This document shows, piece after piece, positions 8,701 to 14,232 of a stretch of DNA of 14,357 nucleotides. The stretch comes from Synechococcales cyanobacterium 340R_concoct_173_sub (GTDB lineage Bacteria > Cyanobacteriota > Cyanobacteriia > Leptolyngbyales > Leptolyngbyaceae), in NCBI GenBank assembly GCA_025354065.1, contig JANXNM010000476.1:1-14357 (forward strand), in the 5' to 3' direction. The notes beneath the pieces were generated by a model that did no database searches, was not told the DNA's origin, and worked only from the letters and a program-made list of their open reading frames with translations. A program made the translations under genes and the position numbers. Each line of letters begins with the position of its first letter. Position 1 is the stretch's first letter.

Positions 8701-8903
8701 TCTAAGGGTCTTGTAACAGAAGCCGCCATGGTTTCGGGACTGGCTCCGGGACGTGATGCAGTGACTTGAAGCGTGGGATAATCAACGTTTGGTAAATCGC
8801 TAATGGGTAAAAGCCGATAACTCATTAACCCAAACATCACAATCGCTACCATTACCAATGTTGTCATAATTGGACGACGGACAAAGATTTCTGAGAGATT
8901 CAT
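5745..8903 (-). CDS. RND efflux permease, MdtB/MdtC-like (first permease)
   Basis: This 1052-residue permease is homologous along its whole length to the one downstream (shared VGFV-DDAIV-LENIVRH, FRPIMMTTMAALMGTLPIA and SGLPSAGFGALLTLL), so the pair arose by duplication. The N-terminus is FVRRPIMTTLVMVAIVMFG. The proton-relay aspartates are D401-D402 and the lysines K936-K937 in GIVKKNGIMM, so both permeases keep the relay residues. Two loops are longer than in its partner: a Gly/Ser/Ala stretch at about 601-618 and an Asn/Gly-rich stretch at about 782-792, both in the second porter domain. The ATG overlaps the adaptor stop (ATGA) with a strong GGAGG 6 nt upstream. It would work with the adaptor and an outer-membrane channel encoded elsewhere. 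Confidence 0.95.
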   Translation of the reverse strand: MNLSEIFVRRPIMTTLVMVAIVMFGLMSYRLLPISDLPNVDYPTLQVTASRPGASPETMAASVTRPLEKQFSSIAGLDTLNSTSTLGKTQLTLQFNLSRSIDDAAQDVAAAIAAASGQVPNDLPSPPTYSKVNPADQPILYLYLNSPTLPLSQIDNFAQTYLAQKLSTINGVAQVQLYGSQKYAARVQLDPQLLASRQIGLDQVQTAIQQGNVNLPTGSLSGKFKNSTIQTNGQLQDAAAYRKLIVAYKEGTPIYLEQLGRVLDSVENTNIASWFNDTRSIILTIQRQPGTNTVEVVDTIKKLLPTLKEQIPGSVEIGILYDASQTIRESVDDVRFTLILTICLVILVIFLFLRNLSATVIPSLAVPISLIGTFAVMHSLNYSLDNLSMMALTLSVGFVVDDAIVMLENIVRHMEMGESPMEASLNGSREIGFTILSMTLSLVAVFIPMLFMSGLLGRLFHEFAVTIAVSILVSGFVSLSLTPMLCSRFLRPVDHSRQSRLYQTSEAIFDRILGLYDRSLKVALKYHRTTMILATVMLFVTVGLFAVVPKGFIPSEDTGQIIGVTQATQDASFDNLVRHQEEAVAMIRQDPNVDAVNSNIGAGSSATGSGAAVAENSGSLFIRLKERSHRQASAGEVIETLRSQLATIPGIQVFLQNPPAIPIGTQQTTGLYQLTLQSSDNKALNDYVPDLLKSLKDLTQIQDVNSDLQMTSQVILNIDRDKAAALSITTQQLENTLRNAYGTYQVSTIYGASNEYKVILELDPQYQQDPASLMKLYINTPNNTQNGNSGGNVAIPLSTFVSIAPGTAPLMINHMGRMNAATVSFNLANGISLGEANTAIDNLVQSTLPDNIVTSFQGASEVFQSSLPNLLFLLLIAILVIYLILGILYEDFIHPITILSGLPSAGFGALLTLLFFHVELNVYSFIGIMLLVGIVKKNGIMMVDFAIEAQRDQGKKPSEAIYQACLVRFRPIMMTTMAALMGTLPIAIGFGAGSASRRPLGIAVVGGLVFSQILTLYLTPVFYIYMEAWRKKLGRSKWQRLFATSDRQGSNS

Positions 8904-10627
8904 GGATTGCCTCCGGCAGGTGCGGGCGATTCACTCGATTGTTTATTACGACGCTTCTTTCCTTCCGGGGGCGTATTACTATTATCTGAATTAGGTTTAT
9001 CGCTTGCTTTATCAGTAGAGTTATCACTAGGTTTATTGTCAGATTTTTTCTGCCCCCGTTTAGAAGCCTTCGCGTTGGGATCTGCATTCTCGTCTTTATT
9101 AAATTTTTTGCTCTCATCTTTAACAGAAATCTTGCTGCCTGTAACAAGATTACCTTGACCATCTGTTACAACTTGATCGCCAGGTTTCACCCCTTTTTGA
9201 ATCAAGCTAAGACCTTCGATCGTGGCGATCGCTGTCACTGGAACATTTTCCACCGTATTATCATCCTTCACCAAGAAAACAAACTGACCACTCGGACCAT
9301 TCTGCACGGCTTGCGACGGAACAACCGTAGCATTGACTTCTCGACTTAAGGTCAGCGTTGCATTAACAAATTGACCCGGAAACAATCGTCCATCGGTATT
9401 ATCAAAATCACCAATGAGTTGAATGGTTCCGGTGGCATTATCTACCGTATTATTTACAAATGAGAGGTTGCCAGAAATCGATTTTTTCTCATTGCCTGCA
9501 AAGGTGACATCAACCTTGAGGGTTCTACCATCCATACGTTTTTGAATGGTTTGCAAGTTAGATTCAGGAACGGAGAATGCAACTTGAAGGGGGCGAATTT
9601 TTTGAATAATAACTAAAGGTGTGTTGGCATTTGCCTGAACAACATTACCTTCAGGAACTAAGATATTGCCTGCTCGTCCATCGATCGGAGCATAAATTTT
9701 TGTATAGGATGCCAGCACCTGCGCATTATTTAAAGCACCATCATCGGTACTCACGATCGCTTGGGCTGTGTCGATCGCGGCACCATCACCTAGTACGACG
9801 GCATTAGCATTTTCAATTCCGATCTCATCACTTTTCACAACTGCTTGAGCATTTGTAATCGCTTCTCGATCGGCTTGTAATGTTGCGGCTAGAGCGGCAC
9901 TGTTGGCAGTATATTGTTGGGCTTGATCTTGACTGATTGCCCCCTGCTTTGCCAAACTACTGTACCGATCGCTTTGAGCCTGTGCAAATTTTGCCTGCGC
10001 CTCATCTTTTGCGAGTACGGCTTCTGCCTGTCGTACTAAACCCTTGTCTCGCTCTAATGTAGCTTTTGCTTGTTCAACGAGTCCTTTATTTTTTTCAGCC
10101 GTAGCACGAGCTTGTTGGACCTGAGCTTGAGATTTCTCCACCGTACCGCGTGCTTGCTGAATCGCTGAGGTTTGCGATCGTTCGTCTAATGTGAATAACA
10201 AATCCCCTTCTTTGACATCCTGCCCTTTCTTGAAAAATACACCCGTAACCCTTCCACCCGCCTGTGGTGTGACAGAAACGGTTGCATCGGCTTGAACTTT
10301 ACCGATCGCACTAACTTGAACCGGAACCGTTTTTTGAATAACTTTGGTAACGGTAACAGGAGTGACTTGATCTTTGCCTTTGCGATCGGCTTTTTCAACT
10401 TTGGGTTCATTTGCCCGCATTACCACAAACCCAACACCACCTAACACTAATAGTCCCACCAATACCAATCCAAAACGTTTCCGGGAAAAGGCTTTACGAG
10501 ATAATAGTCTGTGGATGATTGATAATTTAGGGACTTCTGGTGATGCCTCTTGATGAACTTTAGTCTTGCTAACTTCAGCAGCAACTAGGGAATCTTCAGA
10601 ATTTTGTACGATCACATCTTTTTTCAT
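8900..10627 (-). CDS. RND efflux adaptor (membrane-fusion protein, MdtA/AcrA family)
   Basis: This 575-residue adaptor is long for the family (MdtA is about 415). Residues 1-51 are a basic cytoplasmic tail, and 52-70 form one membrane helix (FGLVLVGLLVLGGVGFVVM). A lipoyl half follows at about 111-150 (GKVQADATVSVTPQAGGRV, KKGQDVKEGDLLFTLD) and is closed at about 310-340 (YAPIDGRAGNILVPEGNVV). The alpha-hairpin between them is built from 14-residue repeats: four units from 156 to 211 (each starting I/V-x-Q-A) and about four from 257 onward (I-x-x-A-x-A-V/I-V). The beta-barrel and membrane-proximal domains follow to about 502. Residues 503-575 are a hydrophilic Lys/Asp/Ser/Asn/Pro tail of low complexity. 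It is the first gene of the efflux operon, divergent from the two-component genes, and links the pumps to an outer-membrane channel. Confidence 0.94.
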   Translation of the reverse strand: MKKDVIVQNSEDSLVAAEVSKTKVHQEASPEVPKLSIIHRLLSRKAFSRKRFGLVLVGLLVLGGVGFVVMRANEPKVEKADRKGKDQVTPVTVTKVIQKTVPVQVSAIGKVQADATVSVTPQAGGRVTGVFFKKGQDVKEGDLLFTLDERSQTSAIQQARGTVEKSQAQVQQARATAEKNKGLVEQAKATLERDKGLVRQAEAVLAKDEAQAKFAQAQSDRYSSLAKQGAISQDQAQQYTANSAALAATLQADREAITNAQAVVKSDEIGIENANAVVLGDGAAIDTAQAIVSTDDGALNNAQVLASYTKIYAPIDGRAGNILVPEGNVVQANANTPLVIIQKIRPLQVAFSVPESNLQTIQKRMDGRTLKVDVTFAGNEKKSISGNLSFVNNTVDNATGTIQLIGDFDNTDGRLFPGQFVNATLTLSREVNATVVPSQAVQNGPSGQFVFLVKDDNTVENVPVTAIATIEGLSLIQKGVKPGDQVVTDGQGNLVTGSKISVKDESKKFNKDENADPNAKASKRGQKKSDNKPSDNSTDKASDKPNSDNSNTPPEGKKRRNKQSSESPAPAGGNP

Positions 10628-10925
10628 TTGAGAATAACCTTCATCGTCTATCTAGGATATGCTCGGTTCCTTTCATCAATCCACTTATGAAACTTATCCT
10701 AAAAGTTTTAACAAAATTTTGCATGAGAGAAAAGTCCTAACCTGTTCACCAAAAAGTACTAAAATATTTATGACTTTTTTCCTACTTGACACCAGATAAA
10801 TTAGTCAAAATGGCTCTATTACGCTTGAAGTATATCTGTGTATATAAGTTTGGGTATACCTACAGGAATCTAAGACTAAAACTGTAGACCAAAATTATTT
10901 ACTCAATGGATTCGAACTACTAAGC
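10628..10925. promoter_or_regulatory. Divergent spacer between efflux operon and two-component genes
   Basis: This 298-bp AT-rich region must hold the promoters of both the adaptor (minus) and the histidine kinase (plus), although no textbook -35/-10 pair stands out. Visible elements are three direct AAAAGT repeats (10701-10763), an inverted pair AAAAAGT (10751-10757) and ACTTTTT (10773-10779) with a 15-nt loop, TTGAC (10786-10790) inverted against GTCAA (10804-10808), a TA-rich stretch around 10831-10849, and the 8-bp palindrome GGTATACC at 10853-10860. A NarL-type regulator encoded next door could bind here. This is inference from position and repeat content. Confidence 0.5.
10701..10763 (+). 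repeat. Three AAAAGT(N)(C/T)TAA direct repeats, candidate operator
   Basis: AAAAGTTTTAAC starts at 10701, AAAAGTCCTAAC at 10730 and AAAAGTACTAAA at 10752. The starts are 29 and 22 bp apart, and the 22-bp step is about two helical turns. An inverted partner, ACTTTTT, follows at 10773-10779. The repeats lie in the adaptor-proximal and middle part of the divergent spacer. They could be regulator sites for the efflux promoter, but AT-richness makes chance similarity possible. Confidence 0.4.
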
Positions 10926-12116
10926 ATGGCGCGCCAATTGTCCCCTTTCTTTCTAAGCTTTCGGCTGCTACTCAACCTGGAGTGGCTGCTACTTTCTACA
11001 GCCGTATTTATGGAAGTTCTACTCCCATTTCAGCCATCTTGGTTAATGCTGGGACGGGTAGTGGCGATCGTCTTACTCGGCCTCCTCGGCCTGCGATTAC
11101 CATCAGACAATACCAATAGTCGAACAAAACTTCTCTACACCGCATCTGGATTTAGTTTAATTCTCTTCGCTGCACTTCAAATGGGATTGTCTAATCGTTC
11201 TATTTTCTTAATGTGTTTAGTCTTGGTGATGCAAAGTTGTTTACTGTTTCGTCGTATTGGACAATTTACGGTCTTATTGTTTTCGCTAGTGATTTACGGA
11301 ACACTTTTATTTTCAAAATCGATTGTCTTTGAAAAATCATTAGTTTTAGATTGGCGAATTAGTAATTTATTAATGTTTAGTTTGACATTAGTGTTTGCAT
11401 TAATGTTGATCAATGCATTACTATCTGAACGCCAGAGCCGATCGCAACTTGAACTTGCCCTTCAGGAGCTTGAAGCTACCCACACCCAACTGCGCCAGTA
11501 TGCTCTCCGCATTGAAGATCAAGCTACACTTCAGGAACGTAACCGTATCGCCCGCGAAATCCACGACGGACTTGGCCATACCCTCGCTGCGCAAACCATC
11601 CAAATTAATAATTCCCTACTCTACTGGGAATCTGATCCTAATCAATCGCTTACTTGTTTGAAACAAGCAAAACAATTGGGTGCAGAAGCCTTTCTTGAAG
11701 TCCGAAAATCAGTTTCCATGATGCGTTCAAATCCTCTTCAAAATCAATCCTTAGAAACCGCACTCAATAGACTGCTCACTGACTTTCAAAAAACCACTGG
11801 AATAGCCGTCAATAGCTATTTTCAGAATTCAATTTCACTATCGATGGAAGTAAATGTAGCATTATTTCGCATTGTCCAAGAGTCGCTAACAAATGTTGCA
11901 AAACACGCTCAAGCTACGGCGATCGATATACAACTCCAAAAAAATGACCATATTTACTTATCCATTAGTGATAATGGTCAAGGCTTCCATCCAACACAAA
12001 ATACGACTGGCTTCGGATTACAAGGAATGCGGGAACGATCGATGGCGATCGGTGGAACGTTTAGCCTTGAGAGCCAACCAGAGAAAGGATGTTATATTAC
12101 GATTTCTCTACCTTGA
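10926..12116 (+). CDS. Sensor histidine kinase, HisKA_3 type (DesK/LiaS-like)
   Basis: This 396-residue kinase begins with about six hydrophobic segments (about 12-34, 39-57, 70-87, 92-108, 112-131, 146-166) with very short loops and no periplasmic domain, so it probably senses from within the membrane. A charged helix at 167-203 (SERQSRSQLELALQELE...) links to the HisKA_3 dimerisation domain. The phosphorylated histidine is H213 in ERNRIAREIHDGLGH. The ATPase domain has the N box QESLTNVAKHA (N323), the G1 box SDNGQGF (348-354) and the G2 box GFGLQGMRER. This kinase class pairs with NarL/LuxR-type regulators, and such a regulator follows, its ATG overlapping this stop (TGATG at 12114-12118). 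The gene is divergent from the efflux operon, which suggests control of the pump in response to membrane or drug stress. Confidence 0.93.
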   Translation: MARQLSPFFLSFRLLLNLEWLLLSTAVFMEVLLPFQPSWLMLGRVVAIVLLGLLGLRLPSDNTNSRTKLLYTASGFSLILFAALQMGLSNRSIFLMCLVLVMQSCLLFRRIGQFTVLLFSLVIYGTLLFSKSIVFEKSLVLDWRISNLLMFSLTLVFALMLINALLSERQSRSQLELALQELEATHTQLRQYALRIEDQATLQERNRIAREIHDGLGHTLAAQTIQINNSLLYWESDPNQSLTCLKQAKQLGAEAFLEVRKSVSMMRSNPLQNQSLETALNRLLTDFQKTTGIAVNSYFQNSISLSMEVNVALFRIVQESLTNVAKHAQATAIDIQLQKNDHIYLSISDNGQGFHPTQNTTGFGLQGMRERSMAIGGTFSLESQPEKGCYITISLP

Positions 12117-12763
12117 TGCCAATCATGATTCGGATTTTACTTGTGGATGATCAACATATTATTCGTCAAGGACTCAAGACGATGTTGGAGTCTAATGATG
12201 ATATGCAAGTGATTGGCGAAGCTGAGAATGGTCAACGTGCCCTTGAAAGTCTTACTAGTCTCAATCCTGATGTAGTACTCATGGATATACGGATGCCAAT
12301 CATGGATGGGATTTCTACAACTGAAGCGATCGTCCAAAAATATCCCAACATCAAGATTTTAGTCCTTACAACTTTTGATGATGATGAATATATTTCTAAA
12401 GCTATGTGCTTAGGAGCAAAAGGTTATTTATTGAAAGATACGGAACCGGATGAACTCGCCTTAGCTATTCGATCGGTTTACAAAGGTCACACCCAACTTG
12501 GTCCTGGACTCTTTGAAAAAGCCTTATTACCAAATGTGGGTTCTCCGCCGATCGTAAAAGCTCCACCTGAATTTGCACAGCTAACAGCTAGAGAACTTGA
12601 GGTCTTGCGCTTACTGGCAACTGGTGTAAATAATCGAGAGATTGCTGAAGCCTTATTTCTATCTGAAAATACTGTCAAAAACTACGTTACTAATATTCTT
12701 AGCCGCTTGCAATTACGCGATCGGACCCAAGCAGCGTTATTTGCTCATGTGTTCTTTCAGTAG
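12116..12763 (+). CDS. Response regulator, NarL/FixJ family (REC + LuxR HTH)
   Basis: With the start at 12116 the protein has 215 residues. The receiver domain covers about 5-121: acidic pocket D11-D12 (LLVDDQ), phospho-acceptor D57 (VVLMDIRMP), T85 (LVLTTFDDDEY) and K107 (YLLKD). A LuxR-type helix-turn-helix occupies about 155-210 (LTARELEVLRLLATGVNNREIAEAL, LSENTVKNYVTNILSRLQL). I chose 12116 because its ATG overlaps the kinase stop (TGATG), a usual coupling. An in-frame ATG at 12125 would give MIRILLVDD, an equally normal family N-terminus. An upstream ATG at 12089 would add residues unlike the family. It is the expected partner of the kinase and a likely activator of the divergent efflux operon. 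No clear hairpin terminator follows it. Confidence 0.94.
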   Translation: MPIMIRILLVDDQHIIRQGLKTMLESNDDMQVIGEAENGQRALESLTSLNPDVVLMDIRMPIMDGISTTEAIVQKYPNIKILVLTTFDDDEYISKAMCLGAKGYLLKDTEPDELALAIRSVYKGHTQLGPGLFEKALLPNVGSPPIVKAPPEFAQLTARELEVLRLLATGVNNREIAEALFLSENTVKNYVTNILSRLQLRDRTQAALFAHVFFQ

Positions 12764-12871
12764 TTTTAATTTGGATGGGAGCATAACTGTTGGACGCGAG
12801 AATAACTACGATCGTCCCTCTTAAACCCCTGAAAAAATTTCATAATATGCTTCATATGCGAACGAGTATAA

Positions 12872-12937
12872 TTAAGTAATTCGGTTTTGATATGCCTTCT
12901 GAACTTGGTCTGCCGATTTGAAATCTATAAATGCCAT
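12872..12937 (-). pseudogene. Truncated N-terminal remnant of a cyanobacterial hypothetical gene
   Basis: An ATG at 12937 opens a 21-codon frame reading MAFIDFKSADQVQKAYQ and ending four residues later at TAA. The start resembles the N-terminus of a family of cyanobacterial hypothetical proteins that begin M-(A/S)-F-I-(D/N)-F-K-S. That resemblance is from memory and the stretch is short. If correct, the rest of the gene has been deleted. Function unknown. Confidence 0.35.
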
Positions 12938-12983
12938 TGTAAAACTTCCTAACAAATAATTCGCCATTCCTAATTCACGCTCA

Positions 12984-13100
12984 TCATCCCCAACGCGATC
13001 GCGCCAACTCCACCGCCCAACCGATCGCCTCCACCATACTCGTCCCATCGGCAATCCCTCGTCCCGCAATATCAAATGCCATACCATGATCTGGTTTCAT
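12984..13100 (-). pseudogene. pdxA: C-terminal remnant of pdxA (4-hydroxythreonine-4-phosphate dehydrogenase)
   Basis: Read on the minus strand from an ATG at 13098-13100, 38 codons give KPDHGMAFDIAGRGIADG, then TSMVEAIGWAVELARSRWG and a TGA. This matches the extreme C-terminus of PdxA, an enzyme of pyridoxal phosphate synthesis, where the family normally has T-S-P-D-H-G-T-A-F-D-I-A-G. The remaining nearly 90 percent of the gene is missing upstream, so no enzyme can be made. The remnant has no internal stop, which suggests recent loss. A functional copy should exist elsewhere in the genome. Confidence 0.62.
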
Positions 13101-13126
13101 CACACTCCAATCTCTTTCATTCTCAA

Positions 13127-13255
13127 TTCTAACTTCTCAATTTCCCGCGCCGAGTTGCGTGAACAGTTAATGAGCGATTCTCCTAGGGGAGAGGCTTCGC
13201 CAACGTATAGTGCTGTTAGGCTAGCTCGGGATTGTTTTTGGCGTAATAGAGTTGG
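13127..13255 (-). pseudogene. Decayed TPR-protein 3' end, repeat copy 1
   Basis: On the minus strand this reads QLYYAKNNPELA, stop, QHY, an inserted stretch, then IAH, stop, LFTQLGA. It corresponds to the C-terminal TPR helix pair of a cyanobacterial TPR protein. Compared with copy 2 (14049-14152), two CAA codons have become TAA and 27 bp replace 2 bp at 13179-13205. Outside that insertion 92 of 102 aligned bases agree (48/52 on the left, 44/50 on the right). It is plainly non-functional and lies upstream of the toxin-antitoxin pair. Confidence 0.65.
13179..13205. mobile_element. Small dispersed repeat-like insertion (about 25-27 bp)
   Basis: Copy 2 of the surrounding repeat has 2 bp where copy 1 has these 27, so the stretch is best explained as an insertion. 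It contains two small palindromes, TCTCC-TAGG-GGAGA (13179-13192) and GGC-TTC-GCC (13193-13201). Size and style match the 21-27-bp small dispersed repeats described from Nostoc-type cyanobacteria. From memory, GGCTTCGCCAACG next to a CTCC/GGAG palindrome is common in such genomes and appears as GEASP when translated. Confidence 0.6.
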
Positions 13256-13348
13256 GCAAGATGTTCATTTCAGGTTTTCCAACTGGTCTATTACCCTAGC
13301 ATTTCCTACACAATTCTCAATTTCTCTAGGTCGGCTTTCCATCGATCG

Positions 13349-13376
13349 TTTACAATACAAACAATTACTCTATTTA
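13349..13376 (+). promoter_or_regulatory. Candidate promoter of the toxin-antitoxin operon
   Basis: A -35 TTTACA (13349-13354) and a -10 TATTTA (13371-13376) are 16 bp apart, and the -10 is 11 nt from the antitoxin ATG. A start so close to the ATG would give a very short or leaderless message, so the true start site may differ. AAGG lies about 9 nt before the ATG as a possible ribosome binding site. Such operons are usually repressed by the antitoxin, but no clear operator palindrome is seen. Confidence 0.4.
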
Positions 13377-13387
13377 AGGTCGTAGAG

Positions 13388-13642
13388 ATGTCGATCGTTG
13401 TTGATCTAAGTCCAGAGGTAGAAGCTCGTCTTCGGGATAAAGCATTGCAACGTGGTCAGGATATGAACTTGATGGTGGCGGAACTTCTTCAAGTGGTTTT
13501 GACTTGGGAAGAGGAGGATTTAGCGGAGTCGATCACGGCGATTCAGGAAGGGCTAGATGATTTTGAGGCGGGGCGATTTCAGTCATTTGAAGATTTTGCA
13601 CGGGCGAAACGGAAAATGTTTGATGTGATGACCGGATCATGA
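13388..13642 (+). CDS. Type II antitoxin, ribbon-helix-helix type
   Basis: This 84-residue protein opens with a short strand and two helices, SIVVDLSPEVEARLRDKALQ followed by RGQDMNLMVAELLQVVL, as in CopG/RHH antitoxins. This N-terminal part would bind operator DNA as a dimer. The acidic C-terminal half (EEEDLAESITAIQEGLDDFEAGRF, then SFEDFARAKR) resembles antitoxin tails that wrap and neutralise ParE/RelE toxins. The stop overlaps the toxin start (ATGA at 13639-13642), so the two are translated together. It lies between two decayed direct repeats, in sequence otherwise made of gene remnants. Confidence 0.85.
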   Translation: MSIVVDLSPEVEARLRDKALQRGQDMNLMVAELLQVVLTWEEEDLAESITAIQEGLDDFEAGRFQSFEDFARAKRKMFDVMTGS

Positions 13643-13980
13643 TTTATCGTCTTGATGTGTCTAGTGTTGCGTCAGATGAAGCGGATCGTGCGGCGTTGAA
13701 TATTGCAAATATGTTGGGTGTGGATCGGGCAAAGAATTGGTATGAAGGGTTGCTGTTGGCGATGGATTCATTGACAACAATGCCAAGACGGTGCGCTTTG
13801 GCCCGTGAGAATGAGTTTTTTAGTCAGGAGATTCGCCAGCTTTTGTACGGACGAGGGCAGAATGCTTATCGAATTGTGTTTATAGTCTTGCTGGGTGATG
13901 AAGTGTCGATCGTCCGTATTTTGAGGCTTCGTCATTCGTCGCAGTTGACGATCGGTGAGACATCTGAGGAAGAAACATAA
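13639..13980 (+). CDS. Type II toxin, RelE/ParE family
   Basis: This 113-residue protein has the small RelE/ParE fold: strand YRLDVSSVASDEA, helices around ALNIANMLGVDRAKNWYEGLLLAMDSL, the P49-R50-R51 turn, then EIRQLLYGRGQNAYRIVFIVL and a final strand VSIVRILRLRHSSQ. Candidate functional residues are R66, R78, R95, R97 and H99. The sequence does not settle whether it cuts mRNA on the ribosome (RelE-like) or poisons gyrase (ParE-like). It is coupled to the antitoxin by ATGA, and the hydrophilic end (GETSEEET) is probably disordered. No terminator with a T run follows. The frame is intact, so the pair is probably active although it sits among remnants. Confidence 0.87.
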   Translation: MIYRLDVSSVASDEADRAALNIANMLGVDRAKNWYEGLLLAMDSLTTMPRRCALARENEFFSQEIRQLLYGRGQNAYRIVFIVLLGDEVSIVRILRLRHSSQLTIGETSEEET

Positions 13981-14048
13981 AGAGCCGATGGTCTACGACC
14001 GACATTCACTCTTCTTGCCTTCTTCCCCTCCTCCGTCCTCCACCTCGC

Positions 14049-14152
14049 TTCTAACTTCTCAATTTCCCGTGCCGCGTTGCGTGAACAGTTGATGGGCGAT
14101 CTTATAGTGCTGTTGAGCTAATTCGGGATTGTTTTTAGCGTAGTAGAGTTGG
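14049..14152 (-). pseudogene. Decayed TPR-protein 3' end, repeat copy 2
   Basis: The minus strand reads CQLYYAKNNPELAQQHYKIA, then HQLFTQ, before leaving frame and stopping at 14059-14061. Another frame continues as AAREIEKLEARW, the usual end of such TPR proteins, so a frameshift separates the two parts. Copy 1 has the same length across that junction, so it shares the shift, which implies duplication after the first decay or a common broken ancestor. The open frame extends upstream to about 14190 without a start. With copy 1 it brackets the toxin-antitoxin pair in the same orientation. Confidence 0.6.
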
Positions 14153-14209
14153 CAAAAATTCCAATTGCTATGTGCAAGTATTCTTGGACCTCCTAGCGCT
14201 TGACTGCTG

Positions 14210-14232
14210 ACTGATTAACTGATTAACTGATT
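14210..14232. repeat. 8-bp tandem repeat, nearly three units
   Basis: ACTGATTA occurs at 14210-14217 and 14218-14225, followed by ACTGATT at 14226-14232. Short tandem repeats of this kind are common between genes in cyanobacteria. The copy number may vary by slippage. Confidence 0.8.

Larger units (their letters stand above)
12764..13387. other. Gene-poor stretch with gene remnants and small repeats
   Basis: No intact gene is seen in these 624 bases. From left to right they hold a weak inverted pair GGACG (12792-12796) and CGTCC (12813-12817) without a T run, a 21-codon N-terminal remnant, a PdxA C-terminal remnant, a decayed TPR 3' end with a small insertion, and then a promoter for the toxin-antitoxin pair. 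All readable remnants are on the minus strand. The longer open frames on either strand here overlap the remnants out of frame and have no recognisable content. Confidence 0.6.

Noticed and set aside
12089..12115. Upstream ATG of the response regulator
   Set aside because: It would add nine residues (MLYYDFSTL) before the normal receiver-domain start and overlap the kinase by 28 nt. The TGATG start at 12116 is more usual.
12845..12857. ATATG-CTT-CATAT hairpin as a terminator for the two-component operon
   Set aside because: The stem is 5 bp, all weak pairs but one, with no T run, and about 80 bp past the stop codon.
12872..13087. 71-codon minus-strand frame as a single gene
   Set aside because: Its first half runs out of frame over the PdxA remnant. 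Only the last 21 codons resemble a gene start, so it was reported as a remnant.
13301..13345. Possible third copy of the TPR tail repeat (shared TTCTCAATTTC)
   Set aside because: Similarity stops after about a dozen bases, so it is not separable from chance.
13086..13385. 99-codon plus-strand frame before the antitoxin
   Set aside because: It crosses the PdxA remnant, the TPR remnant and the small insertion, and includes the SPRGEASP-type translation typical of small repeats. It is an accidental frame.
13981..14048. GGTC-TAC-GACC hairpin as terminator for the toxin-antitoxin operon
   Set aside because: A 4-bp stem without a following T run is too weak to call.
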